A stretch of 64,000 nt of DNA from NCBI RefSeq assembly GCF_000383955.1, contig NZ_KB913013.1, forward strand, positions 6,042,746 to 6,106,745, in the 5' to 3' direction. Under the pieces are notes generated by a model. It was not told the DNA's origin. It did not search any database and saw nothing but the letters and a program-made list of their open reading frames with translations. Each line of letters opens with the position of its first letter. The first letter of the stretch is position 1. Origin of the DNA: Rudanella lutea DSM 19387. GTDB taxonomy: Bacteria > Bacteroidota > Bacteroidia > Cytophagales > Spirosomataceae. Shown here piece by piece: positions 35,277 to 43,365 of this stretch. The position numbers and the translations under genes were made by a program.

Positions 35277-36572
35277 ATGCTGTCGTTACTTGGCTTTGCC
35301 ACCATTGCCATTTTTCTCATTCTGATCATCACCAAACGCCTTTCTGTTATTACGGCGCTGGTGCTGGTACCGGTCCTCATGGGTTTTCTGGCCGGATTTA
35401 GCCCGAAAGAACTGGGCGACATGATTCTGGCGGGTATCAAGCAGGTGGCCCCAACGGGTATTCTGCTCATGTTTGCTGTGCTATACTTCGGGACTATGCT
35501 CGATGCTGGCCTGTTCGACCCAATTATTGCAGCTATTATCCGCTTCGTGAAAGGTGACCCGCTGAAGGTACTTCTGGGAACAGCCGTGCTGACCATGATC
35601 GTCCACCTCGACGGCGACGGAACGGCCACATTTATGATTGTCATGTCGGCTTTCCTGCCCATTTACAAACGCCTGGGCATCAACCGGCTGATCTTAACGG
35701 GTATCGTCGCCCTGAGCGTAGGCCCTCTGCACCTCGTCCCCTGGTCCGGTACTTCAGCGCGGGCCATTTCGACCCTAAAAACGGACGCTACTCAATTATT
35801 CAACCCCAATATTCCGGCTATTGTGGCCGGTATGGCATGGGTACTCTTTGTTGCCTACTGGTTTGGGCTGAAGGAACGTAAGCGCCTGGGCATAAGCAAC
35901 CTTAATTACGCACATGAGGAAAGTCTGACCGACGAGCAGCGTCAGTTTCGCAGGCCCCGCCTATTCTGGGTCAATGCCATACTCACCATTGGCCTCATCA
36001 CAACGCTTATGAAAGGCTGGGTACCGGCCCCCGCCCTATTCGTTTCGGCGGCTATTGTCGCCTTGCTGATCAACTATCCCCGACTAACCGATCAGCAGAA
36101 AGTGCTCCGGAGCCACGGCAACAACATTTTCATGGTGTCGAGCATGATCTTTGCGGCTGGTGTTTTTTCGGGGATTCTGACCGGCGGCAAGATGATCGAC
36201 GCAATGGCAACGTCTGTCGTTTCGCTTATCCCCCAACAACACGCGGCCTGGTTACCCACGCTGACGGCCATCACCAGTATGCCCGCCAGTCTGCTCTTTA
36301 CGCCCGATGCCTATTACTTCGGTGTGGTGCCCATTCTGAGCCAGACCGCCACGCAGTTCGGCATCGATCCGCTCGAAATTGGCCGGGCCGCCTTGCTGGG
36401 CCAGATGACGGTCGGGTTTCCGGTTAGTCCGCTCACGGCTTCAACCTTCCTGCTGGTCGGTCTGGCCGAAGTCGATTTGGGCGATCATCAGAAATTTATT
36501 CTCAAATGGGCCTTCGGTACCACCCTGGTCATGACACTGGCGGCCCTCTTAACCGGCTCCATTCATCTATGA
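35277..36572 (+). CDS. CitMHS-family citrate/proton symporter-like transporter
   Basis: The 431-residue protein has about 11 transmembrane helices and the CitMHS family layout: LGFATIAIFLILIITKRLSVI at the N-terminus is split by a charged turn. Then come VHLDGDGTATFMI, VGPLHLVPWSGTSARA and LFTPDAYYFGVVPIL, with MTVGFPVSPLTASTFLL near the end. Family members carry metal-citrate complexes or other hydroxy-acids with protons. The stop overlaps the AtuA-type gene by four bases (ATGA), which links the transporter to catabolism of its substrate. The actual substrate is unknown. Confidence 0.9.
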   Translation: MLSLLGFATIAIFLILIITKRLSVITALVLVPVLMGFLAGFSPKELGDMILAGIKQVAPTGILLMFAVLYFGTMLDAGLFDPIIAAIIRFVKGDPLKVLLGTAVLTMIVHLDGDGTATFMIVMSAFLPIYKRLGINRLILTGIVALSVGPLHLVPWSGTSARAISTLKTDATQLFNPNIPAIVAGMAWVLFVAYWFGLKERKRLGISNLNYAHEESLTDEQRQFRRPRLFWVNAILTIGLITTLMKGWVPAPALFVSAAIVALLINYPRLTDQQKVLRSHGNNIFMVSSMIFAAGVFSGILTGGKMIDAMATSVVSLIPQQHAAWLPTLTAITSMPASLLFTPDAYYFGVVPILSQTATQFGIDPLEIGRAALLGQMTVGFPVSPLTASTFLLVGLAEVDLGDHQKFILKWAFGTTLVMTLAALLTGSIHL

Positions 36573-37891
36573 AAACTTCCCTTCGAATTGGGTGCGGAGC
36601 CGGTTTTTCCGGCGACCGGCTGGAACCGGCACTCGTATTGGTTCAACAAGGCCAGTTAGACTATCTGGTGCTGGAATGTCTGGCCGAACGCACAATTGCG
36701 CTGGCACAGAAACGGAAACGGCAGGATGCTACACTCGGCTACGATCCCTTGCTGGAACGCCGAATGGAGAGTCTGCTACCCCATCTGCTGGCCAATCGGG
36801 TTCGATTGATTACCAACATGGGCGCGGCAAATCCCTTGGCAGCGGCCCAGAAAATTGTCCGCATTGCTCAGCGATTATCGCTCTCCGTTAAGGTGGCGGC
36901 TGTCACCGGCGACGATGTATTCAGCCTACTTTCGGGGCACGAAACGGCTCTTGAAACAGGTCAACCTTTATCCGCTTCGGGGCCGCTGGTTTCGGCCAAT
37001 GCATACCTGGGTATCGATGCTATTTTACCCGCTCTGGCTACGGAGGCCGACATCATCATCACCGGCCGGGTGGCCGACCCGTCGCTGTTTCTGGCTCCGC
37101 TGGTGCACGAGTTCGGCTGGTCACTGAACGATTTTGACCGGCTGGGACAGGGTACGGTAATTGGGCATTTACTCGAATGCGCCGGGCATCTTACGGGCGG
37201 GTACTTCGCTGATCCGGGCCGCAAAGACGTAGCCGGTATGGCACATCTGGGCCACCCTTTCGCCGATGTATCGCCGGATGGTAAGGCCCTTTTCGGAAAG
37301 GTAGCCGGTACGGGTGGTTTGCTCAGTCTGGCCACCGCCAAAGAGCAGCTACTCTACGAAGTGATGGACCCCAGCCAGTACATGACACCCGATGTGGTGG
37401 CCGATTTTACGCAGGTACGGTTAGCCGAAACCGGCCCGAATCAGGTAAGAGCCTGGGGCGGGCAGGGGCAGCCCCGACCGGATTCTCTCAAAGTCAGCGT
37501 GGGCTACGAAGCCGGTTTCATTGGCGAAGGTGAAATTTCGTATGCCGGTGCCAACGCCCTCGGCCGGGCGCAATTGGCCGGTGCTATCATCCAGGAGCGG
37601 TTGCAAAACCAGTTCGCTGATCTACGCATCGACTACATCGGCAGCACGTCGGTCCATCGAACAAACTTTGGTCATTACCCGGACCCGTATGAAATTCGGC
37701 TACGGGTAGCGGCAAGGACCCAAACGGCACAACAGGCGGCATGGGTCGGCGAAGAAGTCGAAGCCCTTTACACCAACGGTCCGGCGGCCGGGGGCGGTGC
37801 CCGCAAGTATGTACACGAACTCATCGGCATTGTCTCAACCCTCATCGACCGCCATCAAGTCACACCCCAGGTAACCCTCTTTCAGTCATGA
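36569..37891 (+). CDS. AtuA-family (DUF1446) protein, large part
   Basis: The start at 36569 overlaps the transporter stop (ATGA). The 440-residue protein carries AtuA/DUF1446 landmarks: IGCGAGFSGDRLEPAL at the N-terminus, DYLVLECLAERTIAL, ITNMGAANPLAA, IITGRVADPSLFLAPL, ECAGHLTGGYFADPG and EVMDPSQYMTPDVVADF. AtuA is named from acyclic terpene utilisation but the family is wide and its chemistry is not settled; members probably act on hydroxy-acid or acyl intermediates. Here it is coupled to a citrate-type transporter and a small AtuA-like protein, so it probably processes the imported acid. Confidence 0.9.
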   Translation: MKTSLRIGCGAGFSGDRLEPALVLVQQGQLDYLVLECLAERTIALAQKRKRQDATLGYDPLLERRMESLLPHLLANRVRLITNMGAANPLAAAQKIVRIAQRLSLSVKVAAVTGDDVFSLLSGHETALETGQPLSASGPLVSANAYLGIDAILPALATEADIIITGRVADPSLFLAPLVHEFGWSLNDFDRLGQGTVIGHLLECAGHLTGGYFADPGRKDVAGMAHLGHPFADVSPDGKALFGKVAGTGGLLSLATAKEQLLYEVMDPSQYMTPDVVADFTQVRLAETGPNQVRAWGGQGQPRPDSLKVSVGYEAGFIGEGEISYAGANALGRAQLAGAIIQERLQNQFADLRIDYIGSTSVHRTNFGHYPDPYEIRLRVAARTQTAQQAAWVGEEVEALYTNGPAAGGGARKYVHELIGIVSTLIDRHQVTPQVTLFQS

Positions 37892-38199
37892 CCATCAAGC
37901 TCTACGATATTGCGCATAGCCGGGCTGGCGATAAAGGCAATACCCTGACACTCTCGCTTATTCCGTACAAAGCAGAGAATTACCCATTGCTGCGGGCTCA
38001 GGTTACGGCCGAAGCCGTGAAACAACACCTTGGCGAAATTGTAGCGGGCGAGATAACCCGGTACGAAATGCCCAACCTGCCCGCGCTCCAGTTCGTTTGC
38101 CAGCAGGCGCTTATGGGTGGCGTAACAACCTCGCTCACCATGGATACTCACGGCAAAAGCCTTAGCTACGCGCTACTGGAGATGTGTATAGACGGCTGA
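37888..38199 (+). CDS. AtuA-associated small protein
   Basis: The ATG at 37888 overlaps the previous stop by four bases. The 103-residue protein begins IKLYDIAHSRAGDKGNTL, the conserved block of the small domain that in many AtuA proteins is fused to the C-terminus of the large part; here it is a separate gene. A PNLPALQFVCQQAL helix and a C-terminal LSYALLEM strand follow. It probably forms a complex with the large AtuA protein. Confidence 0.88.
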   Translation: MTIKLYDIAHSRAGDKGNTLTLSLIPYKAENYPLLRAQVTAEAVKQHLGEIVAGEITRYEMPNLPALQFVCQQALMGGVTTSLTMDTHGKSLSYALLEMCIDG

Positions 38200-38221
38200 G
38201 AGAAAGGAGAACGAACAAGGT

Positions 38222-38300
38222 AGAATGGACAATGGATAATGCCTTTTTTGCTAACTGTCAGCTTATCAATTATTCATTCTGCACTATACATTATGCATTT
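38222..38300. repeat. Degenerate heptamer repeats in opposite orientation
   Basis: On the plus strand AATGGAC, AATGGAT, AATGCCT run in register from about 38223. On the minus strand GCATAAT, GTATAGT, GCAGAAT, GAATAAT run from about 38296 back to 38269. The tract fills the gap between the convergent AtuA and metallophosphoesterase genes, where a terminator would be expected. Confidence 0.5.
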
Positions 38301-38324
38301 AGGTTTGACTCAGAACTCAAGTTG

Positions 38325-39143
38325 TCAGGCCGTACGTAACATATCGGCGTAGGCGTCGGGCAACTCACTTGCTTCTATGGCGCGGGCGGCTTGTTCAACG
38401 TCGTACGCTACCCGAACAAACTCGACCCCTACCCCATCACGCGAACCGGGCCGGGCAGTATCGTCGATGGTCAGCATCACGTAGCAGCTACGGGGATCGC
38501 CGTCTTTGGGCTTTCCCACCGACCCGATATTGATGGCGTGCCGCCAGTAGGTTTCTTCGCCTTCGGGCTGGGCACTCACCACCTTGTAAAACGGCTTGTG
38601 TGTATGCCCAAAGCACAGAATATCGGCCCCGGCCGTTTCGAGTACCCGCCCCAGACTACGGTCGCCCCGATCTTCAAACAGATACTCATTGATGCGCCGG
38701 GGGCTGCCGTGTACCAGCAGCAACGACAGGGGCGGTTGGGGTTGCCAAAGCGAGACGGGAGGCTCAGCCCTTTCGCCATTACCCAGTTCGAACGACACCC
38801 GAATCTGCGTGGGTAAGGTGCGCAGGTACCGGCGTTCGGCCTCGCCAATGTGTTTGTTTGTGTACGCAATGGATTGTTTGCCGCGCTCTTTTTCGATTTC
38901 CTCTTTGTAGGCACAACCGCAGTCGTCGGACGCCCGCCCGATCCCAAAATCGTAGTTTCCGGCTATGGTCGGAATGCCGCGTTGCCGGATCAGGCGGACC
39001 ACTTCGTTAGGCCACACGTTGTACCCGACCAGATCGCCCAGGCAGTACACGGCATCGACCCCGCGCCGGTCAATATCGGCCAATACAGCCTCCAGTGCAG
39101 GCAGATTGGCATGAATGTCGGAGAAAAGGGCAATTTTCATCAT
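38325..39143 (-). CDS. Calcineurin-like metallophosphoesterase of the ars operon
   Basis: The protein starts at 39143 (or the next ATG, 39140) and has 272 residues. The dinuclear-metal motifs are complete: FSDIHANL (D-x-H), CLGDLVGYN (GD), AGNYDFG (GN), VHGSPRRINEYL (H) and CFGHTHKPF (GHTH). An insert with a CGC pair (DDCGCAYKEE) lies after the GN motif. It could hydrolyse a phosphodiester or phosphomonoester; the substrate is unknown. It starts 8 bases after acr3, so it belongs to the ars operon, suggesting a link to arsenic metabolism. Confidence 0.92.
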   Translation of the reverse strand: MMKIALFSDIHANLPALEAVLADIDRRGVDAVYCLGDLVGYNVWPNEVVRLIRQRGIPTIAGNYDFGIGRASDDCGCAYKEEIEKERGKQSIAYTNKHIGEAERRYLRTLPTQIRVSFELGNGERAEPPVSLWQPQPPLSLLLVHGSPRRINEYLFEDRGDRSLGRVLETAGADILCFGHTHKPFYKVVSAQPEGEETYWRHAINIGSVGKPKDGDPRSCYVMLTIDDTARPGSRDGVGVEFVRVAYDVEQAARAIEASELPDAYADMLRTA

Positions 39144-39151
39144 TGTTCAGT

Positions 39152-40216
39152 TTAGGGTTGAGACGTTGCTGTAGAGAATCGTTTTTGCTGTTTCCGGGCA
39201 AAATTGACCAGTAAAATCAATACCGGGACTTCGATTAAGGGGCCAATAACAGCTGCGAAAGCCGCTCCCGAATCAATACCAAAGACGGCAATGGCCACGG
39301 CAATGCCGAGCTCAAAATTGTTGCCCGCAGCCGTGAATGCCAATGAGGTAGATTTGCTGTACCCAGCTCCGGCTCGTTTTGACAGGTAAAAGGCCGAGAA
39401 AAACATGACTGCAAAATAGAGGGTCAACGGCAGGGCTATGCGCAGTACGTCGAGTGGTATCGACAGGATCAGTTGGCCTTTCAGACTAAACATGACCACA
39501 ATCGTAAACAGCAGCGCAACCAGTGTAATTGGACTAATGGCAGGCAGGTAGGTTTCTTCGTACCATGCACGGCCCTTCAGTTTAGATAAGCCCCATCGGG
39601 AAATTACCCCCAACAGAAACGGAACTCCGAGGTAGATAAATACACTTTGTGCCACTGCACCCATGGTAATATCGACGTTGTAGCCCTGCAAGCCTAACCA
39701 GGGCGGCAGTACCGTAATAAAGACATAGGCGTACACGGCATAAAACAGCACCTGAAACACACTGTTGAAGGCCACCAAACCAGCCGCATACAGCCGATCG
39801 CCCCCGGCCAAATCGTTCCAGACAATCACCATCGCGATGCAGCGGGCAATTCCGATCAAAATCAGGCCAGTCATGTATTCCGGCTTATCGGGCAGAAAAA
39901 GTACTGCCAACCCAAACATAAGCAACGGTCCCACGATCCAGTTTTGCAGAAGCGATAAACCCAGAATCCGGGTATTGGCAAACACCTTGGGTAACTCCTC
40001 GTAGCGCACCTTGGCTAAGGGAGGGTACATCATCAGGATCAGGCCAAGGGCCAGGGGTACGTTAACGCCTACTTCACCGGCATCACCTGCGTTGAACGAA
40101 TTGATCCAGGTCGTCGACTGCGGCACCAAATTTCCAAGGGCCACCCCCAGCAACATCGCGGCAAAAATCCATAGTGTCAGGTACCGATCGAGAAACGACA
40201 AACGGGGCTTATTCAT
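39152..40216 (-). CDS. acr3: ACR3-family arsenite efflux permease
   Basis: The 354-residue protein has ten transmembrane helices and the ACR3 landmarks [14 protein letters not shown], the conserved cysteine in [27 protein letters not shown] and [18 protein letters not shown]3 exports As(OH)3 using the proton motive force. Its start overlaps the acetyltransferase gene by 8 bases, so the two are coupled. Confidence 0.96.
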   Translation of the reverse strand: MNKPRLSFLDRYLTLWIFAAMLLGVALGNLVPQSTTWINSFNAGDAGEVGVNVPLALGLILMMYPPLAKVRYEELPKVFANTRILGLSLLQNWIVGPLLMFGLAVLFLPDKPEYMTGLILIGIARCIAMVIVWNDLAGGDRLYAAGLVAFNSVFQVLFYAVYAYVFITVLPPWLGLQGYNVDITMGAVAQSVFIYLGVPFLLGVISRWGLSKLKGRAWYEETYLPAISPITLVALLFTIVVMFSLKGQLILSIPLDVLRIALPLTLYFAVMFFSAFYLSKRAGAGYSKSTSLAFTAAGNNFELGIAVAIAVFGIDSGAAFAAVIGPLIEVPVLILLVNFARKQQKRFSTATSQP

Positions 40217-40661
40217 GCGCTAAAATGGGTAATGACCGGTGCATAACCGCAGCCGAGGCCGGGCAGAGGCTACTAAACTGAGCCGATTGCTGAACCGCGA
40301 GCGGAACAGACTGCCGGTTGATTGAAGAAAAACCATGCCCGGCAAAATAGTCCTCCGCCGTGGTGGTGATCAGATAAAGTTGGGCTATCGATTGCGACTG
40401 GGCCATTTCGAGCAACTGCTCCAGGAGGTGTTCGGCAATTTGACGGCCCCGGTGCGTTGGTTTCACCGCAACCGAGCGCAGCAAGGCCACTTCGCCAAAG
40501 GACTCCAGCCCTGCGACACCAACAAGTTGGTCGCCCTCTCGCGCTAGCACAAACCCGGACAGATGTTCGGGTAAATCATCGGCAATCAGCCGGACCTCTT
40601 CCAGCAGAGCCGCAATTTCGGCCCGGTCCTGAAGGCGGGCAGACGTATAGTGAATAGACAT
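40209..40661 (-). CDS. arsN2: GNAT acetyltransferase, ArsN2-like
   Basis: The ATG at 40661 ([16 protein letters not shown]) gives 150 residues. GNAT motif A is visible as [21 protein letters not shown], broken about residue 75, with acetyl-CoA loop [20 protein letters not shown] follows, then a conserved arsenic-operon-type C-terminus with a lone Cys (SLCPASA). ArsN-type enzymes acetylate arsenical or related antibiotics; the ArsN2 branch is annotated from operon context. It lies 107 bases after arsM and overlaps acr3. Confidence 0.85.
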   Translation of the reverse strand: MSIHYTSARLQDRAEIAALLEEVRLIADDLPEHLSGFVLAREGDQLVGVAGLESFGEVALLRSVAVKPTHRGRQIAEHLLEQLLEMAQSQSIAQLYLITTTAEDYFAGHGFSSINRQSVPLAVQQSAQFSSLCPASAAVMHRSLPILAHE

Positions 40662-40767
40662 ACTCGAATGTGATTTTGACAATAAACCTGTACGCATTCT
40701 TAGGTTAAAAGGGGGTCGGCTGATGCCTGAGGTCAGGCGTCAGCCATCCTCCATAACGCACAGTCAA

Positions 40768-41658
40768 TTAGCAACAGTCGGGGCCGCAGCAGGCAGCTTT
40801 TGGGCTTACCTCTTGTGCGGAGATAACAGCCGGTTTCTGGGCAAAGACCGTGACACTGAAAATTCCCCGACGCCGGGTTTCATCCACGGGTTGCCGATAC
40901 TCGGCGATCTCGGCCTCGGTCAGATACTGTTGGAGTACCTCGTCGGGCAAGCCGATTTCGCGCTCTTTCTGGATCGTGATGTTGACGAACCCAGCCTCGG
41001 CCACCCGTTGCAGGTATTCCTCTTTCTGAATCGCTCCCGACACACAACCCACGTACAGCTCGGCATCGCGCCGGAGGTTTTCGGGTAGTTCGCCCTGCAA
41101 TACAATGTCGGAAATGCTGAAATGCCCGCCCGGCTTCAGGATTCGGAAGGTTTCGGCAAAGGCCTGCGCCTTGTTGGGCACCAGATTCATCACGCAGTTG
41201 CTCACGACCACGTCGGCCAGATTTTCGGGCAGCGGCATCTCTTCGATATCGCCGTACACAAACTCCACATTAGTGTAGCCGAGGGTTTTGGCATTCTTAC
41301 GGGCTCGGTCGATCATGGCGGGTGTCATATCGAGGCCAATCACGCGGCCTGTCTCACCGGTTTCGGCCCGCGCCACGAAACAGTCGTTGCCAGCCCCGGA
41401 GCCCAGATCCACCACCACATCGCCCGGTTTGATCTGGGCAAATTGCGTGGGGAGTCCACAACCCAAACCCAAATCGGCTTCGGCTACATATCCGGTCAGG
41501 GCATCGTACCCTACGGCCATGTCGATCGGGATATTCGAGGCCGTTTGCGGCCCACAGCAGGAGGTGGGGCCACATCCACAGCCGTCGGCTTCGGAAAGCT
41601 CGGCAATAGCGCCATACTTCTGGCGGACAACTTCTTTGATTTGTTGGGCAGTTTCCAT
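40768..41658 (-). CDS. arsM: Arsenite S-adenosylmethionine methyltransferase
   Basis: The start is ATG 41658. The 296-residue enzyme has a Rossmann SAM domain (VVDLGSGAGNDCF, residues 82-94) and the three conserved arsenite-binding cysteines C67 (LGLGCG), C155 (SNCVMN) and C205 (YVGCVSG). Extra cysteine clusters flank both ends: GCGCGPTSCCG near 26-36 and ACCGPDCC at the C-terminus, which may hold As(III). It methylates arsenite to mono- and dimethylarsenicals in the cytoplasm. A copy of the ars operator lies 14 bases upstream, so it has a regulated promoter of its own besides readthrough from arsR. Confidence 0.96.
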   Translation of the reverse strand: METAQQIKEVVRQKYGAIAELSEADGCGCGPTSCCGPQTASNIPIDMAVGYDALTGYVAEADLGLGCGLPTQFAQIKPGDVVVDLGSGAGNDCFVARAETGETGRVIGLDMTPAMIDRARKNAKTLGYTNVEFVYGDIEEMPLPENLADVVVSNCVMNLVPNKAQAFAETFRILKPGGHFSISDIVLQGELPENLRRDAELYVGCVSGAIQKEEYLQRVAEAGFVNITIQKEREIGLPDEVLQQYLTEAEIAEYRQPVDETRRRGIFSVTVFAQKPAVISAQEVSPKAACCGPDCC

Positions 41659-41671
41659 CTTACTCTGATTG

Positions 41672-41691
41672 TTATATTGTAATATTGCGAT
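41672..41691. promoter_or_regulatory. Ars operator copy 1, before arsM
   Basis: Read on the minus strand it is ATCGCAATATTACAATATAA, identical at 17 of 20 positions to the copy before arsR at 42078-42097. It lies between the arsR stop and the arsM start. Confidence 0.65.
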
Positions 41692-41716
41692 TAACTCAAC
41701 CAAAAAAATGACTCAC

Positions 41717-42046
41717 TTACGAGCAACAGTTGGCCGGCGAGAATGCCTTCCATAACGCCCCAAAAGCCCCTTGCGCTTCGGCCCAAACCCCCGGATTGAT
41801 ACAGTAGCACACGCGGGGCGGGTCTATTTCACCCTGAATAATGCCGATCCGCTTGAGTTCTTTCAAATGCTGCGAAACCGTTGCCTGTGCCAGGCTCAAC
41901 TCTTCGACAATGTCGCCACACACGCAGGTGTTTCGAGCAATGAGCATTTGCAAAATGGCAACCCGTGCCGGATGCGCAAAGGCTTTGGCCAGATCAGCCA
42001 GGCGGTTTTGCTCGGCAGTGAATATCTCCGTTTTCGTAACTCCCAT
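41717..42046 (-). CDS. arsR: Arsenic-responsive ArsR repressor
   Basis: The 109-residue winged-helix protein has the alpha-3 metal motif [12 protein letters not shown] (C41, C43), a recognition helix [14 protein letters not shown] and a wing [14 protein letters not shown] with two more cysteines; the tail ends ANCCS. C41/C43 with a third cysteine would bind As(III) and release DNA. It is the first gene of the ars run and probably represses through the operator copies at 42078-42097 and 41672-41691. Confidence 0.95.
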   Translation of the reverse strand: MGVTKTEIFTAEQNRLADLAKAFAHPARVAILQMLIARNTCVCGDIVEELSLAQATVSQHLKELKRIGIIQGEIDPPRVCYCINPGVWAEAQGAFGALWKAFSPANCCS

Positions 42047-42050
42047 GACG

Positions 42051-42058
42051 CAAAGGTA
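42051..42058 (-). promoter_or_regulatory. Probable -7 element of arsR
   Basis: On the minus strand TACCTTTG, exact match to TAnnTTTG, ends 4 bases before the arsR ATG. Transcription would start at or next to the start codon, so the mRNA may be leaderless. Confidence 0.45.
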
Positions 42059-42077
42059 AAAAACTATTTTTATACCT

Positions 42078-42097
42078 ATCGTAATATTGCAATATAT
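42078..42097. promoter_or_regulatory. Ars operator copy 2, before arsR
   Basis: ATCGTAATATTGCAATATAT, with the palindrome ATATTGCAATAT inside, lies 32 bases before the arsR ATG and about 20 bases upstream of its -7 element. Confidence 0.65.
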
Positions 42098-42544
42098 TTT
42101 TTCCTATCCTCTTAAAACCATTTGCCTTAACCAGACTATTTGACCCCAAAAAAGATCCACTTTCTATTCTGTCAGTAGCAAATGTAACAAGCGTGTTAAC
42201 CGATGTAACAGGAGTGTTAGCAGTTGAACTGTGGCTTAAACTATTTGCAACAAAAATGAAGAGCCAAACTTCCGGCCATATCCTCATCCCATTTGGGTCT
42301 TTGCTGACCTGCCCTGCGAATTACCCTAACCCATAAATAGGCTGTCCACAGCGGCACCGACCGGAATTATGTCCGGTCGGTATGACCACAACGGGGTGTA
42401 TTCACATTCAACGTGAATAGTACACTGTCTATCAGAATCTTACACTTTTATCCAAGCCCCTAAATCTTATGTAATGCACTACACAAATTGTCCGGCTTTT
42501 TGTCCGGGTGTGTTTCTTGAGTAATTCGGAGGCTATGTCTTGGT
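42098..42544. other. Gene-poor region upstream of arsR
   Basis: No credible gene. Two short direct repeats are visible: GTGTTA twice near 42192-42219 and TTGTCCGG/TTGTCCGGG near 42489-42507. The region precedes a gene remnant and may be decayed sequence. Confidence 0.35.
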
Positions 42545-42848
42545 TTGGAGCAGGTTTTTAAGGCCGCATATTTATTCCTACAAAACGGAAAACAAGCCTA
42601 CAAGATCATTTATACTGGGGCGGAGGGGGCACCTTTACGGACCTCCTACTATGATACCCAAACAGGTCTGTTGACCAAGTCAGAATCCCCATGTCAGGAT
42701 GGCCCCCCAGTCAATGGAGTACACCGACTATCGGGCAATGAACGGCATTATGGTTCTTTACCATTTTAAGGGGTTTAGCTCCGATACACAAGTGAGTAAG
42801 TACGAGATGGATAATGGACTGAGCGACACTGATTTTGAAATTAAGTAA
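42545..42848 (+). pseudogene. Frameshifted remnant of an outer-membrane lipoprotein-sorting-type (LolA-like) domain
   Basis: From 42545 one frame reads FLQNGKQAYKIIYT, then SYYDTQTGLLTKSE. From about 42711 the next frame reads SMEYTDYRAMNGIMVLYHFK and ends DNGLSDTDFEIK at a stop (42846-42848). Together they make a continuous domain of the type found at the C-terminus of Bacteroidota M16 peptidases and sorting-like proteins. The switch lies near a run of six C at 42703-42708. There is no upstream part, so it is 5' truncated as well as frameshifted. The family name is from motif memory; the break itself is directly visible. Confidence 0.65.
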
Positions 42849-43365
42849 AAACTACAACCATTCGATTACACGCCTTCACATTCCCCGTTTGGGGACTAAT
42901 CCGTTTTCTCGTACACTTTTCTTTTCATGTTTCTCAGGCTGACACGCATCAGGTTTACCTACTTTTTATCAGAACAATTGTATGGGTAAACAACTTTTCA
43001 CGAGCTACGCACAGTCCTGACTCGCCAATCAGGATTTTAGCTGTTATTCAACGGGTCGTACTGCATGTATTATAGTGAAAAACGAAAGCCAATCAGGTCA
43101 GTGCCCTGATTGGCTTTATTACATTCCCCTTTTCCTCCAGACATACAAATCAGTACAGATCATTCTCGCACCGAACAGTTTTTCGAAGCATTATTCCTGT
43201 TGAACAACCCGAACATCTTCTTGGTCAATTAGCTAATAATCATAGATTTGGCAAGAAAACTTAGGGGCATTTTTTGAAAGTAAGGTACTTTACAGTATGC
43301 TTCCCGGCAGACTTTCCTTATTAGTGCAGCCCCATCCAATCCCAGAAAACAATCTCCGTTCAACC
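42849..43365. other. Gene-free stretch before the first sulfatase
   Basis: No credible open frame. It holds a terminator-like hairpin at 43085-43117; GCCAATCAGG of its left arm also occurs at 43024-43033. The 3' part should hold the sulfatase promoter, but no exact TAnnTTTG is present near 43366. Confidence 0.4.
43085..43117. terminator. Hairpin in gene-poor region
   Basis: AAAGCCAATCAGG (43085-43097) and its perfect 13-base complement (43105-43117) enclose a 7-base loop; A-rich before and T-rich after. It is oriented to end transcription in either direction, perhaps of the decayed gene upstream. Confidence 0.6.

Noticed and set aside
38222-38300. CRISPR-like array
   Set aside because: Units are 7 bases, degenerate and without spacers; there are no cas genes.
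43297-43365. Upstream start for the first sulfatase
   Set aside because: The extension hides the signal peptide, which begins cleanly at 43366.
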